Source: an uncultured Prevotellaceae bacterium (GTDB lineage Bacteria > Bacteroidota > Bacteroidia > Bacteroidales > Muribaculaceae). Taken from it: DNA of 64,000 nucleotides. The position numbers were made by a program, and so were the translations under genes. The stretch spans positions 36,380 to 100,379 of the forward strand of contig ONEL01000007.1 of the NCBI GenBank assembly GCA_900316835.1. The letters are read 5' to 3'. How positions within the stretch are numbered: position 1 is the stretch's first letter; every line of letters starts with the position of its first letter. The notes beneath the pieces are model-generated. The model had not been told where the DNA came from. It worked only from the letters and a program-made list of their open reading frames with translations, and searched no databases. Below are positions 26,256 through 35,601 of the stretch, piece by piece.

Positions 26256-28625
26256 ATGAAAGATTTAGTTTTGAAATTTACAGCTCTAACAATTATCATG
26301 ATGATAGCATTGAGCGCAGGTGCCAAAGCACCCGATGTTAACGGCAAAGTTGTTGACGAGAATGGCGACCCCATGCCTTATGTCAATGTTGTCATGTTAT
26401 CGATGCCCGACTCAACCTATGTGCAAGGTGGAATCACCGACGAACAAGGCGTGTTTAACCTTTCCTCCTTGCAAAATGGCGGACTGGTAAAGATTTCTTA
26501 CATTGGTTATCAAACATTGTTTTTCAATTCAAGTACAGGCGATTTGGGAACTATCACTTTGCTGCCCGAAGCCACACTGCTGGGCGAGGTGGTAGTGGTG
26601 AGCAAGCTGCCCAAAACGCGTGTTAAGGGTGACGCCATGCGCACCACCATCGAAGGCACTATCCTTGAGAAAGCAGGAACAGTGGCCGACGCACTAGCGA
26701 GGGTGCCATCGCTCGAGGCTGAGCGCGACGGCGGCGTGAAGGTGCTTGGCCGTGGCGATGCCGAGGTGTATATCAATGGTCGTAAGGTTCAAGACATGAG
26801 CGAACTCTCACGCCTGCGCTCCGACCAAATTGAGCACGTCGACGTGATTCAGAACCCTGGAGCACGCTATGCTGCCTCAACTAAGGCAGTAGTGCGCATC
26901 CAGCTCAAGAAAGCGCAAGGTGAGGGATTTAGTTTCCAGAACAACCTTAATGGAATGTACCAATATGGATACACCATTGCCAACAACCTCGACATGAACT
27001 ACCGCATCGGTGGCTTAGACCTTACTGCCTCATTCTGGGCAGGACGTTACGGACACGCCAAGCAGTTGCAGGAAAACGAGCTTATCTACTACGTTGGTCC
27101 CGACCACATTAAGAGCGTGACAACTCAGGAAGGGAAAAACATTTGGAAAGGCTGGTCACCACAATTGCAAGTGAACTATATGTTTAACGAGAACCATAGC
27201 TTGGGAGCGTTCTATAAATATGACCGCCACCCAGGCACCGATTTCAGCGACATGTTCTATACCGACAATTATGTGAACGACATCCTGACAGAGCATTCCG
27301 AGAGCGACATCAGTCAAAGTGACACCTTCAAGAAGCATATCTTCAACGCCTATTACAACGGCAAGATAGGCAAACTAGGCATCGACTTCAACGTGGACGG
27401 ACTCTTCGACAAAACCGAGACTCCGGGCAGCACATTTGAGACTGCAACATTGGACACAGGAGAGACCTCACAACGTAGCATTGAGAGCAACACCCGCAGC
27501 GGCAACGACTTCTGGGCCACAAAATTAATCTTTTCTTATCCCGTGTGGAAAGGCAACTTTTCGCTCGGCGGTGAGTACTCACACAATCATCGCACCGATG
27601 CTTACTCGTTCACTGCCACTGACGCCGTGCCAGTTAAGGCCACCGACACCAAGATTAACGAGTCATCATCAGCGGCGTTTATGGAATTTGGGAGACTATT
27701 TGGTCGAGTGTTTGCACAAGTGGGACTGCGCTATGAGCACCTCAAGAACGATTACTACAACTTTGGCGTGCGCGAGGATGAGGTGTGCCGCAACTACGGC
27801 GACTGGTTCCCCACCGCAGTAATCTCCATGCCCATTGGTGACGTGCAACTGTCGCTTTCTTACCGTCGCGACATCCAGCGCCCAAACTATGGCAGTCTCA
27901 CCAGTTCAACAGTGTATATCAACCGCTACACCTACCAGAGTGGCAACCCCTACCTGAAGCCGACCTACACTCACAGCCTCGTGCTCAACACTGCCTACAA
28001 GTGGATGAACCTCACCCTTAACTATGGACGCATTAAGGACTGTGAGACCATGTCGACGGAGCCTTATCCCGGAGCCGATGATCCATTGGTAAGCCTGGTT
28101 CGCCCAATCAATAGCACCGAGGATTTCAATCAATTGTCAATCAATTTTGTGGCAAGTCCAGTGATTGGCTGCTGGCATCCACAGTGGAGCGCATTCGCCG
28201 TGTTCCAGAATTATAAGACTCCTTGCGCCGACGGTTCAATCCTCACACTCAACCATCCCTATGTGAACCTCGTGTGGCAAAATGGTATTGAGTTGCCAAA
28301 AGGCTTCCGTCTGAGCGCCGTCATGGTATGGGCGTCACGTGGTGACTACAACAATTTCCACCTCACCAAAACCCGTTTCAACACATCGCTGGGCGTGCAA
28401 CGCGACTTCAGCTTGGGCCGACTGGGAACACTGACTGCCGACCTGCGCTGCAACGACATTTTCAACACCAACAAGACAGGTGCAGTAATATATGGAATAC
28501 GCGAGATATCAACTTATAACCCCGCCCGCCGCACCTTCATGCTCGACCTAACCTGGAAATTCAACACAACTCAAAGCAAGTACCGTGGCTCAGGTGCAGG
28601 CGAGAAACAGAAAGCAAGAATGTAA
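26256..28625 (+). CDS. Outer-membrane beta-barrel protein, TonB-receptor-like
   Basis: This is a 789-residue outer-membrane protein. A signal peptide (cleavage near SAGAKA) is followed by a carboxypeptidase-regulatory-like domain (~26-105; NGKVVDENGDPMPYVNVV). The plug-like domain has LGEVVVVSKLPKTRVKGD and VIQNPGARYAASTKAVVRI, closely like the protein at 9564 and the outer-membrane beta-barrel family 3. A barrel of aromatic-rich strands follows. The end is basic and Gly-rich (SKYRGSGAGEKQKARM) with no terminal aromatic. It lies 78 bases after the CAT-like gene and is probably the last gene of the LiaF-like operon. The cargo is unknown. Confidence 0.82.
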   Translation: MKDLVLKFTALTIIMMIALSAGAKAPDVNGKVVDENGDPMPYVNVVMLSMPDSTYVQGGITDEQGVFNLSSLQNGGLVKISYIGYQTLFFNSSTGDLGTITLLPEATLLGEVVVVSKLPKTRVKGDAMRTTIEGTILEKAGTVADALARVPSLEAERDGGVKVLGRGDAEVYINGRKVQDMSELSRLRSDQIEHVDVIQNPGARYAASTKAVVRIQLKKAQGEGFSFQNNLNGMYQYGYTIANNLDMNYRIGGLDLTASFWAGRYGHAKQLQENELIYYVGPDHIKSVTTQEGKNIWKGWSPQLQVNYMFNENHSLGAFYKYDRHPGTDFSDMFYTDNYVNDILTEHSESDISQSDTFKKHIFNAYYNGKIGKLGIDFNVDGLFDKTETPGSTFETATLDTGETSQRSIESNTRSGNDFWATKLIFSYPVWKGNFSLGGEYSHNHRTDAYSFTATDAVPVKATDTKINESSSAAFMEFGRLFGRVFAQVGLRYEHLKNDYYNFGVREDEVCRNYGDWFPTAVISMPIGDVQLSLSYRRDIQRPNYGSLTSSTVYINRYTYQSGNPYLKPTYTHSLVLNTAYKWMNLTLNYGRIKDCETMSTEPYPGADDPLVSLVRPINSTEDFNQLSINFVASPVIGCWHPQWSAFAVFQNYKTPCADGSILTLNHPYVNLVWQNGIELPKGFRLSAVMVWASRGDYNNFHLTKTRFNTSLGVQRDFSLGRLGTLTADLRCNDIFNTNKTGAVIYGIREISTYNPARRTFMLDLTWKFNTTQSKYRGSGAGEKQKARM

Positions 28626-28702
28626 CCTAGCTTCACAATAATATAATCAAAGGTAATTCACCGGAAAAACAAATATCAGTGAACTACCTATGTGTAAAAC
28701 AG

Positions 28703-28732
28703 TTTGCTTACTATAGTTTTTTATTAACTTTG
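28703..28732 (+). promoter_or_regulatory. Promoter of the GNAT/zinc-ribbon/PNPOx gene
   Basis: TTTG (28703-28706), 18 bases and TAACTTTG (28725-28732) lie 18 bases before the ATG at 28751. This makes the upstream in-frame GTG at 28679 unlikely as a start. Confidence 0.65.
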
Positions 28733-28750
28733 CAATCAAAACAACCGACA

Positions 28751-30097
28751 ATGAATATAAGATTAGAGCAACCCAGTGACTACCGCAAGGTGGAGAACCT
28801 CACACGAGAGGCGTTTTGGAACGTTTATCGCCCAGGATGCTATGAGCATTTCGTACTCAACCAGTTCAGGAACAACCCTGACTTCATTCCCGAACTTGAC
28901 CTCGTGATGGAGCAGGACGGCATAATAATTGGACACATAATGTTCTCAAAAGCCAAATTAATGCTCAATGACGGCACGCAATGCCCATCGTGGACATTTG
29001 GACCCATAAGCATCCACCCCGATTACCAGGGCATGGGCTATGGTCTCAAGCTCCTCAACTACGCACTTGATAAGGCACGCGAGATGGGCATTGGATTCCT
29101 GTGCATGGAAGGAAATATCAACTTCTACAAGCATGCCGGCTTTGGCCTTGCTAGTGAGATGGACATCCATTACCATGCTGAACCACGCGATGCCGAGGTG
29201 CCATATTTCCTCGCACTAGAACTGATTCCCGGCTGGCTGAAAAGCAATGGAATAACTGAGGCTACCTATTGTCCGCCAAAGGGTTATTTCGTTGCCGAAG
29301 CCAATCCTGAGGCCTTTGCCTCCTTCGAAGCCACATTCCCTGCTAAAGAGAAAACCATGCTGCCAGGCCAGTTGCCACAATTTTGCCAGAGCTGCGGAAT
29401 GCCACTCACCAAGAACGATGATTGCGGCACCAATGCCGACGGCAGCACCTGCTTCGACTACTGCAAATACTGCTACCAGGATGGCAAATTCCTGCAAGAC
29501 TGCTCAATGGAGGAAATGATTGAGCACTGCGCTCAGTTTGTTGACGCAGTAAATGAGGGATTGGATAAGCCTATTACCAAAGAGGAATACATCGGTCAAA
29601 TGAAGATGTACTTCCCCCACTTGAAGCGCTGGCGCAAGGAGATTACCATCAATGAGGAGATTCCCAAAAATCCAGTTCTGGCGGGAGTAAAAGATCTGAT
29701 TGCCAAGATGGCCGACACACTGCCCGTCACCTATATTTCATCGGTGGATGAAGAGGGATTTCCTTGCACTAAAGCCATGCTGTCGCCGCGCGTGCGTGAA
29801 GGTGTCAAGACTTTCTATTTCACCACCAACACCTTCTCTCTGCGTGTGGCGCATTACAAAGCTAATCCAAAGGCATCCATCTACTTCTGTGATGCCGAAG
29901 GGTTTAAGGGTATGATGCTGCGAGGCAACATGGAGGTGTTGACCGATGCTGCCTCGAAAGAGATGATCTGGCACGATGGCGACGAGCAGTACTATCCCGG
30001 TGGTGTAACCGATTCTAACTACTGCGTGTTGAAGTTCACTGCCACCGACGGCCGTTTCTACAGTGATTTCTATCCCCGTAGTTTCGTGATTGAATAA
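28751..30097 (+). CDS. Three-domain fusion: GNAT acetyltransferase, zinc ribbon, PNPOx-like flavin domain
   Basis: This is a 448-residue cytoplasmic protein. Residues ~1-160 are a GNAT N-acetyltransferase with the acetyl-CoA loop YQGMGYGLKLL and a conserved NFYKHAGF motif. Residues ~210-295 are a zinc ribbon (FCQSCGMPL...YCKYCYQDG) with an attached helical MEEMIEHCAQFV segment. Residues ~315-448 are a pyridoxamine-5'-phosphate-oxidase-like split barrel (TYISSVDEEGFPCTKAML; FYFTTNTFSLRVAHYK), a fold that commonly binds FMN or F420. Separate proteins of each kind are common; all three in one chain is unusual. The zinc-ribbon part is closely related to the next gene. The substrate is unknown; detoxification or small-molecule modification is a guess. 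Confidence 0.82.
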   Translation: MNIRLEQPSDYRKVENLTREAFWNVYRPGCYEHFVLNQFRNNPDFIPELDLVMEQDGIIIGHIMFSKAKLMLNDGTQCPSWTFGPISIHPDYQGMGYGLKLLNYALDKAREMGIGFLCMEGNINFYKHAGFGLASEMDIHYHAEPRDAEVPYFLALELIPGWLKSNGITEATYCPPKGYFVAEANPEAFASFEATFPAKEKTMLPGQLPQFCQSCGMPLTKNDDCGTNADGSTCFDYCKYCYQDGKFLQDCSMEEMIEHCAQFVDAVNEGLDKPITKEEYIGQMKMYFPHLKRWRKEITINEEIPKNPVLAGVKDLIAKMADTLPVTYISSVDEEGFPCTKAMLSPRVREGVKTFYFTTNTFSLRVAHYKANPKASIYFCDAEGFKGMMLRGNMEVLTDAASKEMIWHDGDEQYYPGGVTDSNYCVLKFTATDGRFYSDFYPRSFVIE

Positions 30098-30201
30098 TAG
30101 GAAATGAGGTCATTGGGCATCTCTACTATCACCCTTAATAACAATGCCTCCTATATGGGTTCTGAAAAATTATTTAAGTAAGGATATATAATAAATAATA
30201 G

Positions 30202-30209
30202 TAATTTTG
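30202..30209 (+). promoter_or_regulatory. -7 element of the zinc-ribbon gene
   Basis: TAATTTTG lies 23 bases before the start at 30232. The upstream 20 bases are A/T-rich without a clear TTTG. Confidence 0.55.
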
Positions 30210-30231
30210 TATCATAAAAACGATTATAAAC

Positions 30232-30819
30232 ATGGAACTAAAATTTTGTCAAAGCTGCGGAATGCCGCTCACCGATGAACTGCTCGGTACCAACGCCAAT
30301 GGCAGCAAGAATGAGGAGTATTGCATTTATTGCTACAAGGATGGAGCCTTCACTGGCGACTTCACAATGGAGGAAATGGTGGAATTCTGCTCGCAGTATG
30401 TAGAAGAGTACAACAAAAACACTGGAGAATCTCTCAATCGCGAGGAGTATAAGAACGTGCTTCGCCAGTTTTATCCTAGCCTGAAACGTTGGCAATTGCC
30501 AGCCGACCAGCTCCCTCATGCTACATCTCCTATCAAGCAAAAACTCATTGAGGAGATTAATGCACTAGGGATCAATGGTTTGCCCGAGATTAATAACCTC
30601 TTTGTGTTGCAGGGTTCTTATGTCAATATGGAGTATGAGATAAACGGCAACAAAGTGAAGTTGCTCGATGACAACGCCACCTACTGGTGCAATCAAGCGG
30701 AGCGCCTTGACTCACCAGGCCGCTGCTTCGGCATTGCTTGTGATGAGCACTACATCTTCGTGAGTGAGTATGGCAAAGACGGCGTTGACGCCGAAATTGT
30801 GATGCTCAAGAGAAGATAG
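30232..30819 (+). CDS. Zinc-ribbon protein related to the middle of the preceding fusion
   Basis: This is a 195-residue probably cytoplasmic protein. Residues 1-95 carry a zinc ribbon (FCQSCGMPL and YCIYCYKDG) followed by FTMEEMVEFCSQYV and a segment ending LKRW. They match the zinc-ribbon region of the upstream fusion protein almost residue for residue, so the two are paralogous in this part. The C-terminal ~90 residues (with NNATYWCNQAERL-like and YIFVSEYGKDG segments) are not recognised. The close placement suggests duplication followed by fusion or fission. The function is unknown. Confidence 0.75.
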   Translation: MELKFCQSCGMPLTDELLGTNANGSKNEEYCIYCYKDGAFTGDFTMEEMVEFCSQYVEEYNKNTGESLNREEYKNVLRQFYPSLKRWQLPADQLPHATSPIKQKLIEEINALGINGLPEINNLFVLQGSYVNMEYEINGNKVKLLDDNATYWCNQAERLDSPGRCFGIACDEHYIFVSEYGKDGVDAEIVMLKRR

Positions 30820-30836
30820 TATCAAAACCCTGAAAG

Positions 30837-30867
30837 TTGGTGAAGTTATTGTTATTTAGTATTTTTG
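30837..30867 (+). promoter_or_regulatory. Promoter of the first DUF3667 gene
   Basis: TTG (30837-30839), exactly 20 bases and TATTTTTG (30860-30867) lie 34 bases before the start at 30902. Confidence 0.7.
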
Positions 30868-30901
30868 CAGTGACTAATCAGTAATTGAATTTATTTTTGC
30901 A

Positions 30902-32095
30902 ATGAATATCCAACCAGAGGAATTAGAGAGGTTAGACCTTGAGGGAACCGACATTCAAGATGCCGAGGCGACTATCGAGATGGTAGCCGAAGAGTCTGGC
31001 GCACAGGCACCCGAGGTGCCCGTTATGGAGGTACCTGAAGTGCCCAGTGTGCAGGTCCCCGAGGAGCCTGACCAAGAGCTCGTGGTGGCTCCTCCCATTC
31101 CTGTAGTTGAGGAGCCTTCAACTCAAGAAGCTGAGGAGGTCGAGATGTCGGATATTGAGAATGATGAGAGTTTGGCAGTTGAGGATAGCACCCCAATGAG
31201 TAAAACAAAAATAGTTCTCAATTATCTGAAAAGCAGCAAGAAGCGTGCCGTTTTGAAGCGAGCCTTCCACGTGTGGCAACTCAAGCCCCATGAGGTGGCC
31301 CCATTGTCGGAGTCAACCCATGAGTGCTCTGCGTGTGGTACGGAGTATCAAGGGAATTATTGCCCTCGATGTGGCCAGTCGGCAAGCATCGGCAGGTTTT
31401 CGTTCAAAAAAGCAATGCAGCATTTCCTTGATGTGTGGGGCATGGGCAACCGCAGCATGTTTCGCAGCCTTCGCGACTTGGTGCTTCGCCCAGGTTATAT
31501 GATTCGCGACTACCTGAGCGGCATGCAGTCGGCCTATTTTCCACCCTTCAAGATGTTCTTTGTATTTGTGGCAATATCACTGCTAGTAGAACATGGGGTG
31601 AGCTTTGATGTTGAAGAAAAAAGAGATCGCACATTTGAGCCACAAACCGAAGTCGTGCAACAGAATCAGCAAGAGAATAATGAACACCTTTTGTTATCAA
31701 TTGTTGATAGATTTACCACGATGATGGATTCTTTAAGAGAAAAGAACCCTGCCATTTTTTCTCTCTTTACACTAATGCTGTTCTCTTGGCCTCTGTTCTT
31801 CTTCTTGCACAAGACACCCAAGATTCCCGACCTGCGGGTTTCGGAGTTCATAGTAGTGCTTGTTTATACCTCAAATTCCTATACCATTTTTTCAATTGCT
31901 GGTGATCTATTGGATTCTGACCTCCTTAGATTAATAGCTGTGATTATGGTCTTTGTGGCTCTTCATCAGTTCTCAGGATACAAGAAACTACGTATCTTGG
32001 GTTACATTATACTCACTCTAATAATTTCGATCACAGCGTTTTGCATCATTATCTCAACTGGCTTAGGAATAACTTATCTTTTTGTGTCAAAATAA
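30902..32095 (+). CDS. DUF3667 membrane protein with acidic, Pro-rich N-terminus
   Basis: This is a 397-residue protein. Residues 1-~100 are acidic and carry repeated VPEVP/VPEEP-like steps, probably disordered. A zinc ribbon follows at ~138-160 (CSACGTEY...CPRCGQ), then the DUF3667 hallmark WGMGNRSM and RPGYMIRDYLSG. About four membrane segments fill the C-terminal half. The family is widespread in Bacteroidota with no known function. A second member lies at 35602. The long Pro-Glu-Val extension is absent from the second copy and looks specific to this one. Confidence 0.8.
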   Translation: MNIQPEELERLDLEGTDIQDAEATIEMVAEESGAQAPEVPVMEVPEVPSVQVPEEPDQELVVAPPIPVVEEPSTQEAEEVEMSDIENDESLAVEDSTPMSKTKIVLNYLKSSKKRAVLKRAFHVWQLKPHEVAPLSESTHECSACGTEYQGNYCPRCGQSASIGRFSFKKAMQHFLDVWGMGNRSMFRSLRDLVLRPGYMIRDYLSGMQSAYFPPFKMFFVFVAISLLVEHGVSFDVEEKRDRTFEPQTEVVQQNQQENNEHLLLSIVDRFTTMMDSLREKNPAIFSLFTLMLFSWPLFFFLHKTPKIPDLRVSEFIVVLVYTSNSYTIFSIAGDLLDSDLLRLIAVIMVFVALHQFSGYKKLRILGYIILTLIISITAFCIIISTGLGITYLFVSK

Positions 32096-32235
32096 ATAAT
32101 CGCACAATTTTTTTTAAAAAATTGCAAAAAGAATGTAGTTTTTATAGAGTCATTGCGTCTATTTAATAGAAAGTGGCTGAAAAACCGCTCCTAAAACGAC
32201 ACAAAATCTACAAACAACTATCTAATATTTTTATT

Positions 32236-34248
32236 ATGAAAAAAACAGTTTTAGCGTTTGCACTCGCCCTATCTTTCGTGGCAGGCGTAGCACAAATCAA
32301 CAAGGCCAATATGGACCTTAGTGTGAAACCAGGTGAGAACTTTTGGCAGTATGCCGTTGGTGGCTGGCTCAAGGCCAACCCTCTCGACAAGCAGCACACC
32401 CAAAACGGTGCGTTCATGGACCTTTATGAACAAAACAACGACCGCATCAACGACCTTATCATGGAGTATGCTGGCAAGCACCTACCCCAAGGTACCGATG
32501 GGCAGAAGATTGGTAGTCTCTACCGCCTGTACATGGACACCGTGAGCCGCAACGAGATGGGCTACAAACCCATCCTCCCCTACCTCAACCAAGTGCGCGC
32601 CATCAAGACTCGTGAAGAGATGCTCCACGTTATGTACGAACTCGATGCTAAAGGCTTTGGAACAGCGCCCTTCGGCATCTACCTGGGCATGAACCCCTTC
32701 AACAGCAATGAGTACATGATGGGTGCCGGCCATGGCGGCGCATCACTGTCGAAAGAGTACTACGACAACCCCAGCGAGCAGCAGAAGCTAGTAGTGAGCA
32801 CCATCAAAGAACTCAACAAAGACCTCTTGAAGATGGTGGGCCACAGCGACGAGGAAGCACAGCGCATGATGGAGGCCGAGTGGGCCATCGAGACCAAGAT
32901 TGGCCTTACCCAGCTCGACCAGGTGGAATCGCGCGATCCCTACAAGCGCATCCACATCATGACATGGGACCAGTTGCTCAACGATTTCAAGGGCATTGAC
33001 TGGGCCACCTACCGCGACGTGATCAAATATCCACAGGACATCGACACTGTTAACGTGGGCCAGATTGAGCCAGTGCATGTGGTAGAAGACTTGCTTGCTA
33101 ACGCCAGCATCGACGACTGGAAAGCTTTCATGGAGCTTAGCATCGTCAAGGAATTCGCAGGATTCCTGTCAGATGATTTCAGTGACCGCGCCTTCGAGGC
33201 CAGCAAGAAAATCTCGGGCGTTCAAGAGCAGCAACCTCGCTGGAAGCGAGCCGTGGGCCTCATCAGCGGTAGCCTGGGCGAGACTATTGGCAAACTCTAT
33301 GTACAGAAATACTTCCCCGAGAGCAGCAAAAAGCGCGTTGTTAAACTAGTAAAAGACTTGCAGCAAGCCTTTGAGGACCGCCTGAAGGACAACACTTGGA
33401 TGAGCGAGGAGACCAAGGCTAAAGCCATCGAGAAACTCCATGCCATGCACATCAATGTGGGATACCCCGACAAGTGGCAGGACATGGAGAAATACATTGA
33501 TATCCGCGAGAATGAGAATTTGGTTGAGAACTACATCCGCATCTCGCAAGAGACAACCCAGGCAAACCTGCGCAAGCACTGGCACAAGCCCGTTGACAAG
33601 ACCGTGATGGCATGCACTCCACAAACTGTAAACGCATTCTACAACTCGCGCTTCAACAGCATCAACTTCCCCGCCGCCATCCTGCAACCTCCTTTCTTTG
33701 ACCCAGAGGCCGACTATGCAAGCAACTATGGCGCCATAGGTATGGTCATCGGCCACGAGATGACTCATGGATTTGACGACAAGGGTTGCCTCTTCGACAA
33801 GGACGGAAACCTCGCCAACTGGTGGACTCCTGAAGATAAAACCAACTATGATCAGCGCACCAAGGTGATTGCCGACTGGTTTGGTTCGCAGGAAATCCTT
33901 CCCGGCGTGAAGGTCAACGGCCTCAAGACTCTGGGCGAGAACGTGAGCGACAACGGCGGCCTCAACATCGCCTACCGCGCCTTTGAGAACCGTATGAAGG
34001 TGGAGCCACTCAAGACTCTCGACGGCTTCACTCCAGCACAGCGCTTCTTCCTTGCCAATGCTCGCGTGTGGGCTAGCAACAGCACACCCGAAGCACTTGC
34101 AAACCTCGTTGACAGCGACACCCACTCGCCCCACGAGCTCCGCGTCAACGCCGCCCTGCCCATGATCGACGCTTGGTACAAGGCCTTCAATATCAAGAGC
34201 ACCGACAAGATGTTCCTCCCCAAGGAGAAACGCGCAGTAGTGTGGTAA
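32236..34248 (+). CDS. M13-family (neprilysin/PepO-like) zinc metallopeptidase
   Basis: This is a 670-residue exported endopeptidase. The ATG at 32236 begins the signal peptide MKKTVLAFALALSFVAGVAQ; an in-frame upstream GTG at 32173 is less likely. The zinc-binding motif HEMTH is at 507-511 with catalytic Glu508. The third zinc ligand lies in ENVSDNGG ~60 residues later, and the substrate-binding NAFYN motif lies ~45 residues before HEMTH. The C-terminus ends in VVW, as usual for the family. It probably degrades peptides of below about 50 residues in the periplasm or at the cell surface. It is monocistronic and ends at a bidirectional terminator. Confidence 0.95.
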   Translation: MKKTVLAFALALSFVAGVAQINKANMDLSVKPGENFWQYAVGGWLKANPLDKQHTQNGAFMDLYEQNNDRINDLIMEYAGKHLPQGTDGQKIGSLYRLYMDTVSRNEMGYKPILPYLNQVRAIKTREEMLHVMYELDAKGFGTAPFGIYLGMNPFNSNEYMMGAGHGGASLSKEYYDNPSEQQKLVVSTIKELNKDLLKMVGHSDEEAQRMMEAEWAIETKIGLTQLDQVESRDPYKRIHIMTWDQLLNDFKGIDWATYRDVIKYPQDIDTVNVGQIEPVHVVEDLLANASIDDWKAFMELSIVKEFAGFLSDDFSDRAFEASKKISGVQEQQPRWKRAVGLISGSLGETIGKLYVQKYFPESSKKRVVKLVKDLQQAFEDRLKDNTWMSEETKAKAIEKLHAMHINVGYPDKWQDMEKYIDIRENENLVENYIRISQETTQANLRKHWHKPVDKTVMACTPQTVNAFYNSRFNSINFPAAILQPPFFDPEADYASNYGAIGMVIGHEMTHGFDDKGCLFDKDGNLANWWTPEDKTNYDQRTKVIADWFGSQEILPGVKVNGLKTLGENVSDNGGLNIAYRAFENRMKVEPLKTLDGFTPAQRFFLANARVWASNSTPEALANLVDSDTHSPHELRVNAALPMIDAWYKAFNIKSTDKMFLPKEKRAVVW

Positions 34249-34271
34249 TATTTGGAATTATATATTAAAAG

Positions 34272-34308
34272 ATTAAGGATTAGTGACGATTTCGCACTAA
34301 TCCTTAAT
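34272..34308. terminator. Bidirectional intrinsic terminator
   Basis: ATTAAGGATTAGTG (34272-34285) and CACTAATCCTTAAT (34295-34308) pair over 14 bases around a 9-nt loop. A/T-rich flanks lie on both sides, between the convergent peptidase and dehydrogenase genes. Confidence 0.85.
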
Positions 34309-34332
34309 TTATTATATAACAATCTTGCCTAG

Positions 34333-35517
34333 TTATCGCGCCATCAAGTAGATGTCGCGCATGGCTTGCGCATCGAGCACCTCCATCGCACCCACGGTGA
34401 TGGCGCCGCCGCGAGAGCACTTCTCAACCATCGTGTCGATCTCCTGGTCGGTGATGTCGCGGCCCAGCAGCTCGTGTATGCTGGTGGGCATCCCTATCTG
34501 GCGATAGAACTCCTCAACGGCACAGATGCCGCGCTCGGCAGTCTCCTCAGGATGCGAAAAGTCGTTAGGAACACCCATCACATTGACGGCAAACTGAACA
34601 AATCGGCTCAGGTGCTTATCCTTGACATAACGGGCCCATGATGGCCAAATAGCAGCCAGTCCTGCCCCATGTGTAACACCAAAGAGAGCACTGAGCTCAT
34701 GCTCAAGGCGATGGGTAGCAAAATCTTTCTCGGTGCCACACTCTGTCAAGTCGTTGTGTGCTAGCGAACCAGCCCACATGATTTGTGCACGATGACGATA
34801 GTCCTCAGGATTGCGCATTACCACTAGTGCCGAATCCTTAACGGTGCGAAGCAACGCCTCACTGATGGAGTCGGTGAGCGTCATGTCCTCATATTTCGAG
34901 AAGTAGCGCTCCATGGTGTGCATCATGATGTCGGTGGCACCGGCCGCCGTTTGATAGGGAGGCAGGGTGAAGGTGCGCTCGGGATTCATCACCGCAAAGC
35001 GGCAGCGGCACAGGTCGCTGTTGATGCCACGCTTGAGCAGTCCCTCGTCGGCAGTAATCACGCAGCTCGACGACATCTCGCTGCCAGCAGCAGGAATGGT
35101 AAGCACCACGCCAATGGGTAGGCACTGCTTAGGTACCGCTTTTCCTGCCCAGAAGTCCCACACGTCGCCATCGTAGGGCACGCCATAGCCAATGGCCTTG
35201 GAAGAGTCAATCACACTGCCACCTCCAACGGCAAGGATAAAGTCGACACTCTCACGCCGGCACACGTCAATGCCCTCACGCACCTTCGACAGTAATGGAT
35301 TAGGCACCACACCGCCAAGTTCGCAAAATGCGATATCAGCATCACTCAGTTGCTTGCGCACCACGTCGAGCAGACCCGAACGCTGCGCCGAACCACCGCC
35401 ATAGTGTATCAGCACTTTTTTGCCACCATTGGCAGCCACTAGTTCACCTATCTTATTCTCCGACTCACGACCAAACACAACCCTTGTGGGTGCGAAAAAA
35501 TTGAAATCCTTTATCAT
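34333..35517 (-). CDS. YqhD/BdhA-type iron-containing alcohol dehydrogenase
   Basis: This is a 394-residue cytoplasmic oxidoreductase of the group III (iron- or zinc-dependent) alcohol dehydrogenases. The nucleotide-binding motif GGGSVIDSSK is at ~100, and metal ligands lie in GATDIMMHTMERY and HRLEHELSALFGVTHGAGLA. The order and spacing follow E. coli YqhD, an NADPH-dependent aldehyde reductase that removes short-chain aldehydes. An analogous aldehyde-reducing role is inferred. A paralogue of a different subgroup is at 57514. It has its own divergent promoter at 35549-35556. Confidence 0.9.
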   Translation of the reverse strand: MIKDFNFFAPTRVVFGRESENKIGELVAANGGKKVLIHYGGGSAQRSGLLDVVRKQLSDADIAFCELGGVVPNPLLSKVREGIDVCRRESVDFILAVGGGSVIDSSKAIGYGVPYDGDVWDFWAGKAVPKQCLPIGVVLTIPAAGSEMSSSCVITADEGLLKRGINSDLCRCRFAVMNPERTFTLPPYQTAAGATDIMMHTMERYFSKYEDMTLTDSISEALLRTVKDSALVVMRNPEDYRHRAQIMWAGSLAHNDLTECGTEKDFATHRLEHELSALFGVTHGAGLAAIWPSWARYVKDKHLSRFVQFAVNVMGVPNDFSHPEETAERGICAVEEFYRQIGMPTSIHELLGRDITDQEIDTMVEKCSRGGAITVGAMEVLDAQAMRDIYLMAR

Positions 35518-35548
35518 AATAAAATCTTTTTGTTTTGTAACTTTTTCG

Positions 35549-35556
35549 CAAAGCTA
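35549..35556 (-). promoter_or_regulatory. -7 element of the YqhD-like gene
   Basis: TAGCTTTG on the minus strand, 32 bases before the start at 35517. It lies in a short divergent promoter region shared with the DUF3667 gene. Confidence 0.6.
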
Positions 35557-35579
35557 CAACTTTTTTGAGAGAAAAAATA

Positions 35580-35587
35580 TACCTTTG
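35580..35587 (+). promoter_or_regulatory. -7 element of the DUF3667-peptidase operon
   Basis: TACCTTTG on the plus strand, 14 bases before the start at 35602. Transcription would begin within a few bases of the start codon, leaving a very short leader. Confidence 0.6.
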
Positions 35588-35601
35588 CAAAAAGATTATT
35601 T

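Noticed and set aside
34272..34308. A mobile or regulatory palindrome
   Set aside because: The 14-bp hairpin sits between convergent stop codons with A/T flanks and is best explained as a shared terminator.
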